From Catenuloplanes atrovinosus (GTDB taxonomy: Bacteria; Actinomycetota; Actinomycetes; Mycobacteriales; Micromonosporaceae), in assembly GCF_031458235.1 (NCBI RefSeq), contig NZ_JAVDYB010000001.1, forward strand, positions 1,318,501-1,382,500: a DNA stretch of 64,000 nt. Direction: 5' to 3'. Below are positions 33,679 through 44,798 of this stretch, in pieces. The notes below the pieces were generated by a model. The model did no database searches. It was not told the DNA's origin and saw nothing but the letters and a program-made list of their open reading frames with translations. Numbering within the stretch: the stretch's first letter is position 1; every line of letters starts with the position of its first letter. The translations under genes and the position numbers were made by a program.

Positions 33679-34014
33679 CTAGGCGCTGATCGACTTCTTC
33701 CGGCGCAGGTGTTCGCGGATGCGGAGGCGGGCCAGGTTCTCCGCGTCCTCGCGTTCTTCGGCGTACTGGTAGGACTGGTCGTGGCTGGCCTGCGTGCCGG
33801 CCAGGATGGGCAGGGCCTGCTGGGTGCCGTCGCGGCCGACCACGTGTTCCCAGGCGATGACGCGGTACGTGTGGGGGAAGATGAAGTCGACCAGGTCCTC
33901 GGTGACGACCTCGCCCTCGCTGGTCATCAGCGGCTGCTCGTCGGAGTGTGCCGGGACCTCGGCGGCCCAGAGCGGGTAGGCCTGCGGGGTGATGATGCGG
34001 ATCGCGTCGCCCAT
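33679..34014 (-). CDS. Hypothetical 111-aa protein
   Basis: A soluble, acidic 111-aa protein (GDAIRIITPQAYPLWAAEVP near the start, DLVDFIFPHTYRVIAWEHV near residue 41) ending in a strongly charged helix, EEREDAENLARLRIREHLRR, then KKSISA. GAGAGGGGA precedes the ATG at 34014. I recognise no domain. It is transcribed toward the precursor-peptide gene (255 bp away, with a strong stem-loop between) and divergent from argC. It could belong to the peptide system or be independent; the sequence does not decide. Confidence 0.7.
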   Translation of the reverse strand: MGDAIRIITPQAYPLWAAEVPAHSDEQPLMTSEGEVVTEDLVDFIFPHTYRVIAWEHVVGRDGTQQALPILAGTQASHDQSYQYAEEREDAENLARLRIREHLRRKKSISA

Positions 34015-34112
34015 GGCGGCGTCCCCTCTCTCGGAAGCATGATCAAGCTTTCCGAGCATATGTGGCTTAGGGCGCAAAGGGGGCGAAACCGAGGAGGGGT
34101 GGGCTTTAACCC

Positions 34113-34143
34113 TTTGCCGCCGCCCGGTGAATGTTGATACATT
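34113..34143 (+). promoter_or_regulatory. Candidate argC promoter with ArgR operator
   Basis: TTTGCC (34113-34118) and GATACA (34136-34141), 17 bp apart, form a plausible promoter. The palindrome AATGT-TGAT-ACATT at 34130-34143 covers the -10 region and resembles an ARG box half-site pair. ArgR is encoded in the same operon. A second perfect dyad CCGCAT-AGTG-ATGCGG lies at 34147-34162 next to the ribosome site. Confidence 0.5.
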
Positions 34144-34171
34144 GGGCCGCATAGTGATGCGGAGGTACGGC

Positions 34172-35173
34172 ATGGGTATCAGGGTCGGCGTCGCCGGGGC
34201 CAGCGGGTACGCGGGGGGCGAGCTGTTGCGCCTGCTCGCGGGGCACCCGGAGTTCGACCTCGTCACCGCGACCGCGCACAGCCAGGCGGGCCGCCCGGTC
34301 GGCGCGGTGCACCCGCACCTGAGCGGGCTGGACCTGACGCTGACGGCCACCGGGCCGGACGCGTTCGCCGACGCGGACCTGGTGTTCCTCGCGCTGCCGC
34401 ACGGGCAGTCGGCGGCGCTGGCGAACGAGCTGCCGGAGACCGTCAAGATCGTGGACCTCGGCGCGGACTTCCGGCTGCACGACGGCGGTGCCTGGGAGCG
34501 GTACTACGGCGGGCCGCACGCCGGCACGTGGACCTACGGCCTGCCGGAGCTGCCGGGGCAGCGCGAGCGGATCGCGAACAGCGCCCGGGTGGCGAACACC
34601 GGCTGCTACGCGGTCACCACGATCCTCGCACTCGCGCCGCTGATCGCGGCCGGCGTCGCGGACCCGGAGGACGTGGTGGTGGTCGCGTCGTCCGGCACGT
34701 CCGGCGCGGGCAAGTCGCCGAAGCCGCACCTGCTGGCCAGCGAGGTGATGGGCGGCCTGTCGACCTACAAGACCGGCCGCCACCAGCACGTGCCGGAGAT
34801 CAAGCAAGCCACCGGCGCGAAGAGCCTGTCGTTCACGCCGGTCCTGGCGCCGATGCCGCGGGGCATCCTGGCGACGGTCACGGCGAGAGCCCTCGGCGAC
34901 GCGGACCCGCACGACGTGCTGAAGCGCGCCTACGCGGCGGACCCCTTCGTGCACGTGCTCGAAGAAGACCAGTGGCCGCGGACCGCGAGCGTCAGCGGGT
35001 CCAACTCCGTGCACCTTCAGGCCACGGTCGACGTCGACTCCGGCCGGATCATCGCGGTCAGCGCCTCCGACAACCTCGGCAAGGGCGCGGCCGGCCAGGC
35101 CGTCCAGAACGCCAACCTCATGTTCGGGCTGCCCGAGACCACCGGGCTGCAGATCTACGGAGTCGCACCATGA
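34172..35173 (+). CDS. argC: N-acetyl-gamma-glutamyl-phosphate reductase
   Basis: A 333-aa enzyme for the third step of arginine synthesis, reducing N-acetylglutamyl phosphate to the semialdehyde with NADPH. VGVAGASGYAGGELLRLLAGHPEF is the N-terminal dinucleotide signature, here seen at residues 5-28; the catalytic Cys is in VANTGCYAVTTILAL (about residue 148), followed by SSGTSGAGK and a GRHQHVPEI motif. GGAGG at 34161-34165 sets the ATG at 34172, although the frame is open from 34127. It begins the arg operon and overlaps argJ by ATGA. Confidence 0.96.
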   Translation: MGIRVGVAGASGYAGGELLRLLAGHPEFDLVTATAHSQAGRPVGAVHPHLSGLDLTLTATGPDAFADADLVFLALPHGQSAALANELPETVKIVDLGADFRLHDGGAWERYYGGPHAGTWTYGLPELPGQRERIANSARVANTGCYAVTTILALAPLIAAGVADPEDVVVVASSGTSGAGKSPKPHLLASEVMGGLSTYKTGRHQHVPEIKQATGAKSLSFTPVLAPMPRGILATVTARALGDADPHDVLKRAYAADPFVHVLEEDQWPRTASVSGSNSVHLQATVDVDSGRIIAVSASDNLGKGAAGQAVQNANLMFGLPETTGLQIYGVAP

Positions 35174-36339
35174 GCGTCACCCATCCGAAGGGCTTCCGGG
35201 CGGCCGGCGTCGCCGCCGGACTCAAGCCGGACAAGCCCGACGTCGCGCTGGTCGTCAACGACGGGCCGGACGCGACCGCGGCCGGCGTGTTCACCGGCAA
35301 CCGCGTCAAGGCCGCGCCCGTGCTCTGGAGCCAGCAGGTGCTCAGGGGCGGCGTGGTGCGCGCGGTCATCCTCAACTCCGGCGGCGCGAACGCGTGCACC
35401 GGCCCGGCCGGCTTCCAGGACACGCACGCCACCGCGGAGCACACCGCGGCCGCGCTGCGCGGCGGGCCGAAGCCGCTGCTGCTCGGCGCCGGTGACGTGG
35501 CGGTCTGCTCGACCGGCCTGATCGGCGAGCGGCTGCCGATGGACAAGCTGCTGCCCGGCGTCGAGGCGGCCGTGCGCGGGCTGTCCCGCGACGGTGGCCC
35601 CGCGGCCGCGGAGGCCATCATGACCACGGACACCGTCTCCAAGACCGCGATCGTCGAGGGTACGGGCTGGAGCGTCGGCGGCATGATCAAGGGCGCCGGG
35701 ATGCTGGCCCCCGGGCTCGCCACCATGCTCTGCGTGCTCACCACGGACGCGGTCGCCGGGTCGGACGCGCTGGACGCGGCGCTGCGCCACGCCACCCGCC
35801 GCACGCTGGACCGCGTCGACTCGGACGGCGCGATGTCCACGAACGACACCGTGCTGCTGCTGGCCTCCGGCGCGTCCGGCATCGAGCCGAGCCCGGAGGA
35901 ACTGGCCGAGGCGGTCACCGAGATCTGCCGGCAGCTCTCCCGGAAGCTGATCGCGGACGCGGAGGGCGCCACCAAGGAGGTCGCGATCGCGGTCACCGGC
36001 GCGCTCACCGAGGACGACGCGGTCGAGGCCGGGCGCGCGGTGGCCCGCAACAACCTGGTCAAGACCGCGCTGTTCGGCAACGACCCGAACTGGGGGCGGA
36101 TCCTGGCCGCGGTCGGCACCACCTCGGCCACGTTCGAGCCGGACCGGCTGGACGTGGCGATCAACGGCGTGTGGGTGTGCCGGGGCGGCGCCGCCGCGGA
36201 GGACCGGTCCAAGGTGGACCTGTCCGGCCGCGACGTGGAGATCCACATCAACCTCAACGCCGGCGGCGCGGAGGCGACGATCTGGACCAACGACCTCTCC
36301 CACGCGTACGTGCACGAGAACTCGGCGTACAGCTCATGA
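35170..36339 (+). CDS. argJ: Bifunctional glutamate N-acetyltransferase/amino-acid N-acetyltransferase
   Basis: A 389-aa ArgJ of the acetyl-recycling arginine pathway, moving acetyl from acetylornithine to glutamate. The self-cleavage site is in [21 protein letters not shown], between Ala and Thr near residue 184, the Thr becoming the nucleophile. [17 protein letters not shown] at the start, [29 protein letters not shown] and the C-terminal [12 protein letters not shown] are all typical. Overlaps argC (ATGA) and argB (ATGA). Possession of ArgJ implies the cyclic pathway, consistent with absence of argE here. Confidence 0.96.
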   Translation: MSVTHPKGFRAAGVAAGLKPDKPDVALVVNDGPDATAAGVFTGNRVKAAPVLWSQQVLRGGVVRAVILNSGGANACTGPAGFQDTHATAEHTAAALRGGPKPLLLGAGDVAVCSTGLIGERLPMDKLLPGVEAAVRGLSRDGGPAAAEAIMTTDTVSKTAIVEGTGWSVGGMIKGAGMLAPGLATMLCVLTTDAVAGSDALDAALRHATRRTLDRVDSDGAMSTNDTVLLLASGASGIEPSPEELAEAVTEICRQLSRKLIADAEGATKEVAIAVTGALTEDDAVEAGRAVARNNLVKTALFGNDPNWGRILAAVGTTSATFEPDRLDVAINGVWVCRGGAAAEDRSKVDLSGRDVEIHINLNAGGAEATIWTNDLSHAYVHENSAYSS

Positions 36340-37225
36340 CCGCCGCGCTCACCCGTGACCTGGCGGTGGCGCAGCAGAAGGCGGCGACGCTGATCGAGGC
36401 GCTGCCCTGGCTGCGCGAGTTCTCCGGCGAGACCGTGGTGATCAAGTACGGCGGCAACGCCATGGTCGACCCGGAGCTGCAGCGCGCGTTCGCCGCGGAC
36501 ATGGTCTTCCTGCGGTACGCCGGGCTCCGGCCGGTCGTGGTGCACGGCGGCGGCCCGCAGATCTCCGCCATGCTGACGAAGCTGGGGCTGGAGAGCGAGT
36601 TCCGCGGCGGCCTGCGCGTCACCACGCCGGAGACCATGGACGTGGTGCGGATGGTGCTGGTCGGCAAGGTCGGCCGCGAGCTGGTCGGCCTGATCAACGA
36701 GCACGGGCCGTACGCGGTCGGCATGTCCGGCGAGGACGCGAAGCTGTTCACCGCGGTCCGCCGCCCCGCGATGGTCGACGGCGAGCCGGTCGACGTGGGC
36801 CTGGTCGGCGACGTCGCCTCGGTCAATCCGTCCGCGGTCGCGGACATCATCGCGGCCGGCCGGATACCGGTCATCGCGACGGTGGCGCCCGACTCCGACG
36901 GCGTGCTGCACAACGTGAACGCGGACACCGCCGCCGCCGCGCTCGCGGTCGCGCTCGGCGCCCGCAAGCTGGTGGTGCTCACGGACGTGACCGGGCTCTA
37001 CCGCGACTGGCCGGACCCGGACAGCCTGATCACCCAGATCACCACGACCGAGCTGGCGGAGCTGCTGCCGAGCCTGGAGTCGGGCATGGTCCCCAAGATG
37101 GAGGCCTGCCTGCGCGCGGTCGAGGGCGGCGTCCCCGCCGCGCACGTCGTCGACGGCCGGGTCGCGCACTCGACCCTGCTGGAAGTCTTCACCTCAGAAG
37201 GATTCGGAACCATGGTGATGGGGTC

Positions 37226-37229
<4 letters not shown>
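36336..37229 (+). CDS. argB: Acetylglutamate kinase
   Basis: A 297-aa amino-acid kinase phosphorylating N-acetylglutamate. [12 protein letters not shown] (about residue 30) is the ATP-phosphate Lys/Gly loop, [10 protein letters not shown] the substrate loop, and [10 protein letters not shown] and [11 protein letters not shown] the C-terminal ATP site. The N-terminal extension ([20 protein letters not shown]) is the mobile helix found in arginine-inhibited enzymes, so feedback inhibition by arginine is expected. The start overlaps the argJ stop. The stop overlaps a 14-codon frame leading to argD. Confidence 0.96.
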
Positions 37230-39865
<2,636 letters not shown>

Positions 39866-39875
39866 GAATGGGCTC

Positions 39876-41312
39876 GTGACCTCCTCTACTTCCACCAACC
39901 GGACCAGCCTCTGGGGCGGCCGCTTCTCCGGCGGCCCCGCCGAGGCGCTGGCCCGCCTCTCCGTCAGCGTGCAGTTCGACTGGCGGCTCGCGCCGTACGA
40001 CCTGGCCGGCTCCCGCGCCCACGCCCGCGTGCTCGCCCACGCCGGCCTGCTCGACGCGGAGGAGCTCGGCAAGATGCTCGCCGCGCTGGACGACCTGGAG
40101 GCCGCCTGCGCGTCCGGCGCGTTCCGGCCCACGGTCGAGGACGAGGACGTGCACACCGCGCTCGAACGCGGCCTGCTGGAACGCCTCGGCACGCTCGGCG
40201 GCAAGCTCCGCGCCGGCCGCTCCCGCAACGACCAGGTCGCCACCGACCTGCGCCTCTACCTGCGCGACCACGCCCGCGGCGTGGCGCTGCGCCTGGTCGA
40301 GCTGGCCGACGCGCTGGTCGAGCAGGCCGAGCGGCACGTCGAGACGCCCGCGCCCGGCATGACCCACGTGCAGCACGCGCAGCCGGTCACGTTCGGGCAC
40401 TGGCTGCTCGCGCACGTCCAGCCGCTGCTGCGCGACCTCGAGCGGCTGCGGGACTGGGACGCGCGGGCCGCGGTCAGCCCGCTCGGCTCCGGCGCGCTCG
40501 CGGGCTCGTCGCTGCCGCTCGACCCGGTGCAGGTCGCCAAGGAGCTCGGCTTCGCCACCGCGGCGCCGAACTCGATGGACGCGGTCGCGGACCGGGACTT
40601 CGTGGCCGAGTTCCTGTTCGTCACCGCGATGATCGGCGTGCACCTCTCCCGGCTGGGCGAGGAGGTGGTGATGTGGACGTCGCAGGAGTTCGGCTGGGTC
40701 GAACTGGACGACGCGTTCGCCACCGGGTCGTCGATCATGCCGCAGAAGAAGAACGCGGACATCGCGGAGCTGGCCCGGGGCAAGTCCGGCCGGCTGATCG
40801 GCGGCCTGATGACGGTGCTGACCATGCTCAAGGGCCTGCCGCTGACCTACGACCGGGACATGCAGGAGGACAAGGAGCCCGCGTTCGACGCCGTCGACCA
40901 GCTCCAGCTGGTGCTGCCCGCGCTGGCCGGCATGATCTCCACGATGACCGTGCGCGCGGACCGGCTCGCCGCCGCCGCGCCGGTCGGGTACACGCTGGCC
41001 ACCGAGGTCGCGGACTGGCTGGTCCGCAAGGGCGTCCCGTTCCGCGAGGCGCACGAGATCACCGGGAAGCTGGTCGCGCTCTGCGTGGCCCGGGACTGCG
41101 CGCTGGACGAGGTCTCCGACGAGGACCTGGCCGCGATCTCCGACCACCTGGACCCGGACGTGCGCTCGGTGCTGTCCGTCAAGTCCGCGCTGGCCGCGCG
41201 CACCACGTACGGCTCCACCGGCCCCGGCCCGGTCGCCGACCAGCTCGCCGCCGCCGCGGACAAGCTGATCACCTGGCGCACCTGGTCCGAGGAGTCGGTC
41301 GTCCCCCGTTAG
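39876..41312 (+). CDS. argH: Argininosuccinate lyase
   Basis: A 478-aa fumarase-superfamily lyase releasing arginine and fumarate. It opens [14 protein letters not shown], has [21 protein letters not shown] (from about residue 108), [15 protein letters not shown] with the catalytic His, and the superfamily signature [19 protein letters not shown] (about residue 285). Starts at GTG 39876, ten bases after argR. In most actinobacteria argG lies between argR and argH; here it does not, so argininosuccinate synthase must be encoded elsewhere. A strong hairpin follows the stop. Confidence 0.95.
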   Translation: MTSSTSTNRTSLWGGRFSGGPAEALARLSVSVQFDWRLAPYDLAGSRAHARVLAHAGLLDAEELGKMLAALDDLEAACASGAFRPTVEDEDVHTALERGLLERLGTLGGKLRAGRSRNDQVATDLRLYLRDHARGVALRLVELADALVEQAERHVETPAPGMTHVQHAQPVTFGHWLLAHVQPLLRDLERLRDWDARAAVSPLGSGALAGSSLPLDPVQVAKELGFATAAPNSMDAVADRDFVAEFLFVTAMIGVHLSRLGEEVVMWTSQEFGWVELDDAFATGSSIMPQKKNADIAELARGKSGRLIGGLMTVLTMLKGLPLTYDRDMQEDKEPAFDAVDQLQLVLPALAGMISTMTVRADRLAAAAPVGYTLATEVADWLVRKGVPFREAHEITGKLVALCVARDCALDEVSDEDLAAISDHLDPDVRSVLSVKSALAARTTYGSTGPGPVADQLAAAADKLITWRTWSEESVVPR

Positions 41313-41321
41313 AGGTCCTTC

Positions 41322-41346
41322 GGGTCGCCCGTTCGCCGGGCGACCC
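41322..41346. terminator. Stem-loop after argH
   Basis: GGGTCGCCCG and CGGGCGACCC form a perfect 10-bp stem with the loop TTCGC, nine bases after the argH stop. It should end the arg operon message and lies just before the DNA glycosylase start. Confidence 0.8.
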
Positions 41347-41361
41347 ATAAGGTCATGATCC

Positions 41362-41976
41362 ATGGGGTACGCGTGGCTGGCGGCGCCGGCATCCGAGATC
41401 GCGGACACCGCCGCCGGCCTGCTCGGCTGGGAGATCGCGGCGAACGGCGTGCGCATCCGGCTCACCGAGGTCGAGGCGTACAGCGGGCTCGGTGAGGACC
41501 CGGCCTCGCACGCCCACCGCGGCCCCACCACGCGCAACGCGGTCATGTTCGGCCCGGCCGGCCACCTCTACGCGTACTTCGTCTACGGTGCCCACTGGTG
41601 CCTCAACATCGTCTGCGGCGAGCCCGGCCGCGCCGCCGCCGTGCTGCTGCGCGCCGGCGAGGTCGTCGACGGCCTGGACACCGCCCGCGCCCGCCGCCCC
41701 GCCGCCCGTACCGACGCCGACCTCGCCCGCGGCCCCGCCAAACTCTGCACCGCGCTCGCCCTGGACGGCGCCGCCACCGGCACCTCGGCCATCGACGGCA
41801 CCGGCCCCGCGCTGCTCACACCCCCGACCCGCCCGCCGGCCCGGTCCGACATCGAGGCCGGCCCCCGCGTCGGCGTCGCGGCCGCCCACGACGTCCCGTG
41901 GCGCTTCTGGCTCCGCGCCGACCCCACCGTCTCCGCGTACCGCCGCCACACCCCCCGGGCCCGCCGCCGCCCCTGA
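41362..41976 (+). CDS. 3-methyladenine DNA glycosylase (MPG/AAG family)
   Basis: A 204-aa glycosylase excising alkylated purines. LTEVEAYSGLGEDPASHAHRG (from about residue 34) holds the catalytic Glu; TTRNAVMFGPAGHLYAYFVYG and HWCLNIVCG complete the DNA-intercalating core, and ARGPAKLCTALALDG is the third conserved block. Length matches bacterial AAG. The C-terminal end is an Arg/Pro-rich tail. Its position right after argH is the usual actinobacterial order, where tyrS often follows; here tyrS lies about 21 kb further on. Confidence 0.93.
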   Translation: MGYAWLAAPASEIADTAAGLLGWEIAANGVRIRLTEVEAYSGLGEDPASHAHRGPTTRNAVMFGPAGHLYAYFVYGAHWCLNIVCGEPGRAAAVLLRAGEVVDGLDTARARRPAARTDADLARGPAKLCTALALDGAATGTSAIDGTGPALLTPPTRPPARSDIEAGPRVGVAAAHDVPWRFWLRADPTVSAYRRHTPRARRRP

Positions 41977-42074
41977 TCATCGGTGCCGCCGGGCCGGGCG
42001 CCGGTGACGTACCGTGATGATCGGGTCGTGGGCCTGCCGGTGGGGCGATGGGCGGAATGTGGTGGGATGGGGCG

Positions 42075-42584
42075 ATGAGGCTGGAGCTGACCCCGTGGGC
42101 CGAGGAGGACCTCGGCCTGCTGCGGCGGATCAACGTGCCGGAGATGAAGGGTCACCTCGGTGGGCCGGAGTCGGAGGAGAAGATCGTCGACCGGCACCGG
42201 CGGTACGTGCACATGCCCATCACCGGGACCGGCGTCATGTTCCGGGTCGCGCTGCTGCCGGAGCGCACGCCCGTGGGCAGCATCGGCTACTGGGACCGGG
42301 AGTGGCACGGCGACACGGTGTGGGAGACCGGCTGGAGCGTGCTGAACGAGTTCCAGGGGCGCGGGATCGCGTCCGAGGCCGCGCGTGAGGTGATCGCGCG
42401 GGCGGCGGCGGACGGGCGCCGCCGATGGCTGCAGGCGTTCCCGAAGGTGAACAACGCGGCGTCGAACGCGGTCTGCCGCAAGGCCGGCTTCACCCTGGTC
42501 GGCGAGACCGACTTCGAGTTCCCGATCGGCACCCCGATCCGCTGCAACGAGTGGAAGCTGGACCTGAGCCGCGTAGCGGCGTGA
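42075..42584 (+). CDS. GNAT-family N-acetyltransferase
   Basis: A 169-aa GNAT enzyme of the RimJ-like group. The acetyl-CoA-binding loop is in EFQGRGIASEAAREVIARA (about residues 96-114; Q/RGxGxA pattern), followed by NNAASNAVCRKAGFTLVGE, the canonical alpha4-beta6 region. ATG 42075 begins RLELTPWAEEDLGLL; an open frame extends upstream to a GTG at 42048 without a better ribosome site. Substrate unknown. It stands alone between the DNA glycosylase and a repeat-rich spacer. Confidence 0.88.
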   Translation: MRLELTPWAEEDLGLLRRINVPEMKGHLGGPESEEKIVDRHRRYVHMPITGTGVMFRVALLPERTPVGSIGYWDREWHGDTVWETGWSVLNEFQGRGIASEAAREVIARAAADGRRRWLQAFPKVNNAASNAVCRKAGFTLVGETDFEFPIGTPIRCNEWKLDLSRVAA

Positions 42585-42841
42585 GCACGAGGCCGCGGCG
42601 CGGCCGCCGCCCGCCGAGTCGCCGCCCGCCCGCTCGCCGAGTCGCCGCCCGCCCGGTCGCCTCTCGAGCGGCTGCTGTCCGAGCGACCGCCGCCCGACCG
42701 GGCGACGCGCGCCGGTCGCCCGCCGGCCCGGCGACGACCAGCCGGCGGCCGACTGACACGGCGACCGCTGGTGCGCCGCTTCGCGGCCCACAGGCTGGTG
42801 CGCCGCTTCGCGGCCCACAGGCTGGTGCGCCGCTTCGCGGC
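42585..42841. other. Repeat-rich spacer between GNAT and ROK genes
   Basis: A 257-bp region of extreme GC content between convergent genes. Two near-identical 23-bp copies beginning GCCGAGTCGCCGCCC lie around 42613-42660, followed by short GTCGCC/GCGACC motifs and then the three 27-bp repeats entered separately. I see no gene in it. Confidence 0.6.
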
Positions 42842-42848
42842 CTACAGG
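42768..42848. repeat. Three tandem 27-bp repeats overlapping the ROK gene end
   Basis: Units at 42768-42794, 42795-42821 and 42822-42848, each beginning CTGGTGCGCCGCTTCGCGG; the first two are identical and the third differs by one base (CCTACAGG instead of CCCACAGG). That single C-to-T change makes the ROK stop codon (TAG on the minus strand) at 42842-42844. Read in the ROK frame each unit encodes SLWAAKRRT. Confidence 0.95.
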
Positions 42849-44014
42849 CTGGCCGCTAGCGTTGCCTCCAGGTTGTCGAGGCAGGCGCGGATGGCGCCGA
42901 GTACGCCCGCACGGTCGCCGAGGGCGGAGAGGGCGAGGCGGGGTGGGACGAGCGTGCGCGGGCGCAGGTGGCGTTCCAGCGCGGCCAGCAGTGGCGGGCC
43001 GCCGCGGGAGACGCCGCCGCCGATGACCACCAGTTCCGGGTCCAGCACCAGCAGCGCGGGGGCCAGGCCGCGGGCGAACCGGGCGGCGATCTCGTCGATC
43101 GCGGTGAGCGCGGCCGGGTCGCCGTCGGCGGCGGCGCGCAGCACCGCGCCGGAGTCGGGGAAGGCGCCGCCGCCGAGCCGGCCGATCGCGTCGGCGCCGA
43201 CCACGCGTTCCAGCGGGCCCATGCCACCGACGACCGGCGGCGTCTCGTCCAGGTCGATGAACCCGATCTCGCCGGCGGCGCCGCCGACGCCCCGGTGCAG
43301 CCGCCCGCCGACGACCAGTCCGGCGCCGATCCGCGAGCCCCAGTGCACGAACAGCACGGTGGCGGCGTCGGTGGCCACGCCCTGCCAGCGCTCGGCGAGC
43401 ACGGACAGGTTCACGTCGTTCTCCACCAGCACCGGGCAGCGGAACATCCGGCCCAGTTCCGCGTCCAGCGGCAGCGACGCCCAGCCGGGGATGCTGGGCG
43501 CGAGCCGGAACGTGCGGTTCTCTGGGTCCGCGATGCCGGGCGAGCCGATGCAGACCGCGTAGACCTCGTCCTCGGTGCGTCCGGCCCGGGCCAGCGCGGC
43601 CCGGACCGTGTCCGCGATCAGCGTGATCAGCTCGGGGCCGTCGCCGGCCGACCCGGTGGAGACGCGCAGCTCGGCCAGCGGGGCGCCGATCAGGTCGGTG
43701 ATCATCACTATCGCCTTGTGCGGGCCGACGTCCGCGCCGACCAGGCAGCCCGCGCCGGCGCGGAACGAGACCAGTTGCGCGGGGCGGCCCTTGCGCGGCG
43801 CGGCCGTGACGTCGGCGGTGCCGTGCACCGGCGAGATCCAGCCGGCGCGTTCCAGCAGCGTGAGCGCCTGCGTGACGGTGGGGCGGGTGAGCCCGGTGCG
43901 GTCCATCAGGTCGGCGACGCGCTGCGGCCCGCCGGTGCGCAGCGCCGTCAGTACGGCGCTCGCGTTCAGCCGGCGCAGCACGTGCGGTCCGCTTCCCCTT
44001 GACGTGGTGCTCAC
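42842..44014 (-). CDS. ROK-family transcriptional regulator
   Basis: A 390-aa ROK repressor. Residues 10-75 form a winged helix (LRRLNASAVLTALRTGGPQR, then LTRPTVTQALTLLERAGW); residues 85-390 are the sugar-kinase-like domain with VGADVGPHKAIVMITD (phosphate loop), IGSPGIADPE, ENDVNLSVLAERWQG and GSRIGAGLVVGGRLHRG. The zinc motif C-x-C-G-x-x-G-C of most ROK proteins is missing; its place is FIDLDETPPVVGGMGPLE. The GTG at 44014 precedes an AT-rich operator-like spacer, and the gene is divergent from an SDR-like gene. Probably responds to a sugar and controls the divergent unit. Confidence 0.9.
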   Translation of the reverse strand: MSTTSRGSGPHVLRRLNASAVLTALRTGGPQRVADLMDRTGLTRPTVTQALTLLERAGWISPVHGTADVTAAPRKGRPAQLVSFRAGAGCLVGADVGPHKAIVMITDLIGAPLAELRVSTGSAGDGPELITLIADTVRAALARAGRTEDEVYAVCIGSPGIADPENRTFRLAPSIPGWASLPLDAELGRMFRCPVLVENDVNLSVLAERWQGVATDAATVLFVHWGSRIGAGLVVGGRLHRGVGGAAGEIGFIDLDETPPVVGGMGPLERVVGADAIGRLGGGAFPDSGAVLRAAADGDPAALTAIDEIAARFARGLAPALLVLDPELVVIGGGVSRGGPPLLAALERHLRPRTLVPPRLALSALGDRAGVLGAIRACLDNLEATLAASL

Positions 44015-44032
44015 GACAGAGCAGAGTACCCG

Positions 44033-44058
44033 TTTATTAAAGAAAATTCCTTTATTAA
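44033..44058. promoter_or_regulatory. AT-rich ROK operator candidate
   Basis: Two direct copies of TTTATTAA (44033-44040 and 44051-44058) are 18 bp apart with AAAG-N7-CTTT dyad symmetry between them. The block is strikingly AT-rich for this genome and lies 19 bp upstream of the ROK start and 43 bp before the divergent gene. ROK regulators commonly bind such AT-rich sites. Confidence 0.6.
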
Positions 44059-44101
44059 GTAACCCAGGTCCGCGACCATCATCCCGGCCGGGGAGGCCCG
44101 C

Positions 44102-44788
44102 ATGCCCGATGAAGACCTTGCCCACCGCACCGCCGTCGTGGCCGGTGCCGCCCACCCGATCGGCCGGGCCGTCGTCGCCGAACTCGCCATCCGCGGCGCC
44201 TCGGTCATCGCGGTCGACGTGACCAGCCCGTGCGAGGCGCGCGATCGGGTGATCGGCGTCGTCGCCGGGCACCGGCCGGCCGAGTTCGCCGATCGGGCCA
44301 TCGCGGCCTGCGAGGTCCTCGGCGCCACGCCGGACATCCTGGTCACCTGCCCGCTGCCGATCACGCACGCCGCAAGCGTCCACCTCGGACTGACCGCGCT
44401 GGTCCGCGACGGCGGCGCGGTGGTCAACGTCGCGGAGGCGCCCGCCGCCCCGGACGCGGCCCGCACCGCGGCCGTCGCGCTCTCCGGGCTCACCCGGCTG
44501 ATGACCGAGCGGCTGCGCGCCCGCGCCGTCCGGGTCAACGGCGTGCTCGCCGCCGGCCTCGCCGACGAGGACCGGCCCGCGCCCGTGCTGCCGCCCACGC
44601 CCGTCGGCCGCCCCGGGTGGGCCGACGAGGTGGCGCGGTGCGTGGCGTTCCTCGCGTCACCGCAGGCGTCCTATGTGGCCGCCGCGGTGCTGCCGGTCGA
44701 CGGCGGGCTCGGGCTGATGCGGCCCGAGCCGTCCGGCTACTGGCACCGCACCACCCTCCGCACCCCCGAACCGGCACTCGCTCACTGA
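44102..44788 (+). CDS. SDR-fold protein lacking catalytic residues
   Basis: A 228-aa protein with the sequence of a classical short-chain dehydrogenase, TAVVAGAAHPIGRAVVAEL at the N-terminus and RVNGVLAAG and AAAVLPVDGGLGL near the end. The glycine motif is altered (GAAHPIG), the Ser of the active site is replaced (VVNVAEAP) and the YxxxK pair is absent (ARTAAVALSGLTRL). It is therefore probably not an oxidoreductase and may bind a ligand or partner. It is divergent from the ROK regulator and 10 bp upstream of a secreted phosphodiester glycosidase gene, likely in the same transcript. Confidence 0.8.
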   Translation: MPDEDLAHRTAVVAGAAHPIGRAVVAELAIRGASVIAVDVTSPCEARDRVIGVVAGHRPAEFADRAIAACEVLGATPDILVTCPLPITHAASVHLGLTALVRDGGAVVNVAEAPAAPDAARTAAVALSGLTRLMTERLRARAVRVNGVLAAGLADEDRPAPVLPPTPVGRPGWADEVARCVAFLASPQASYVAAAVLPVDGGLGLMRPEPSGYWHRTTLRTPEPALAH

Positions 44789-44798
44789 AGGAGCCTCC

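Noticed and set aside
24960..34014. Calling the locus a standard FxSxx-COOH cyclophane RiPP cluster
   Set aside because: No radical SAM/SPASM gene and no F-x-S-x-x C-terminus are present, so only the related-system description is supported.
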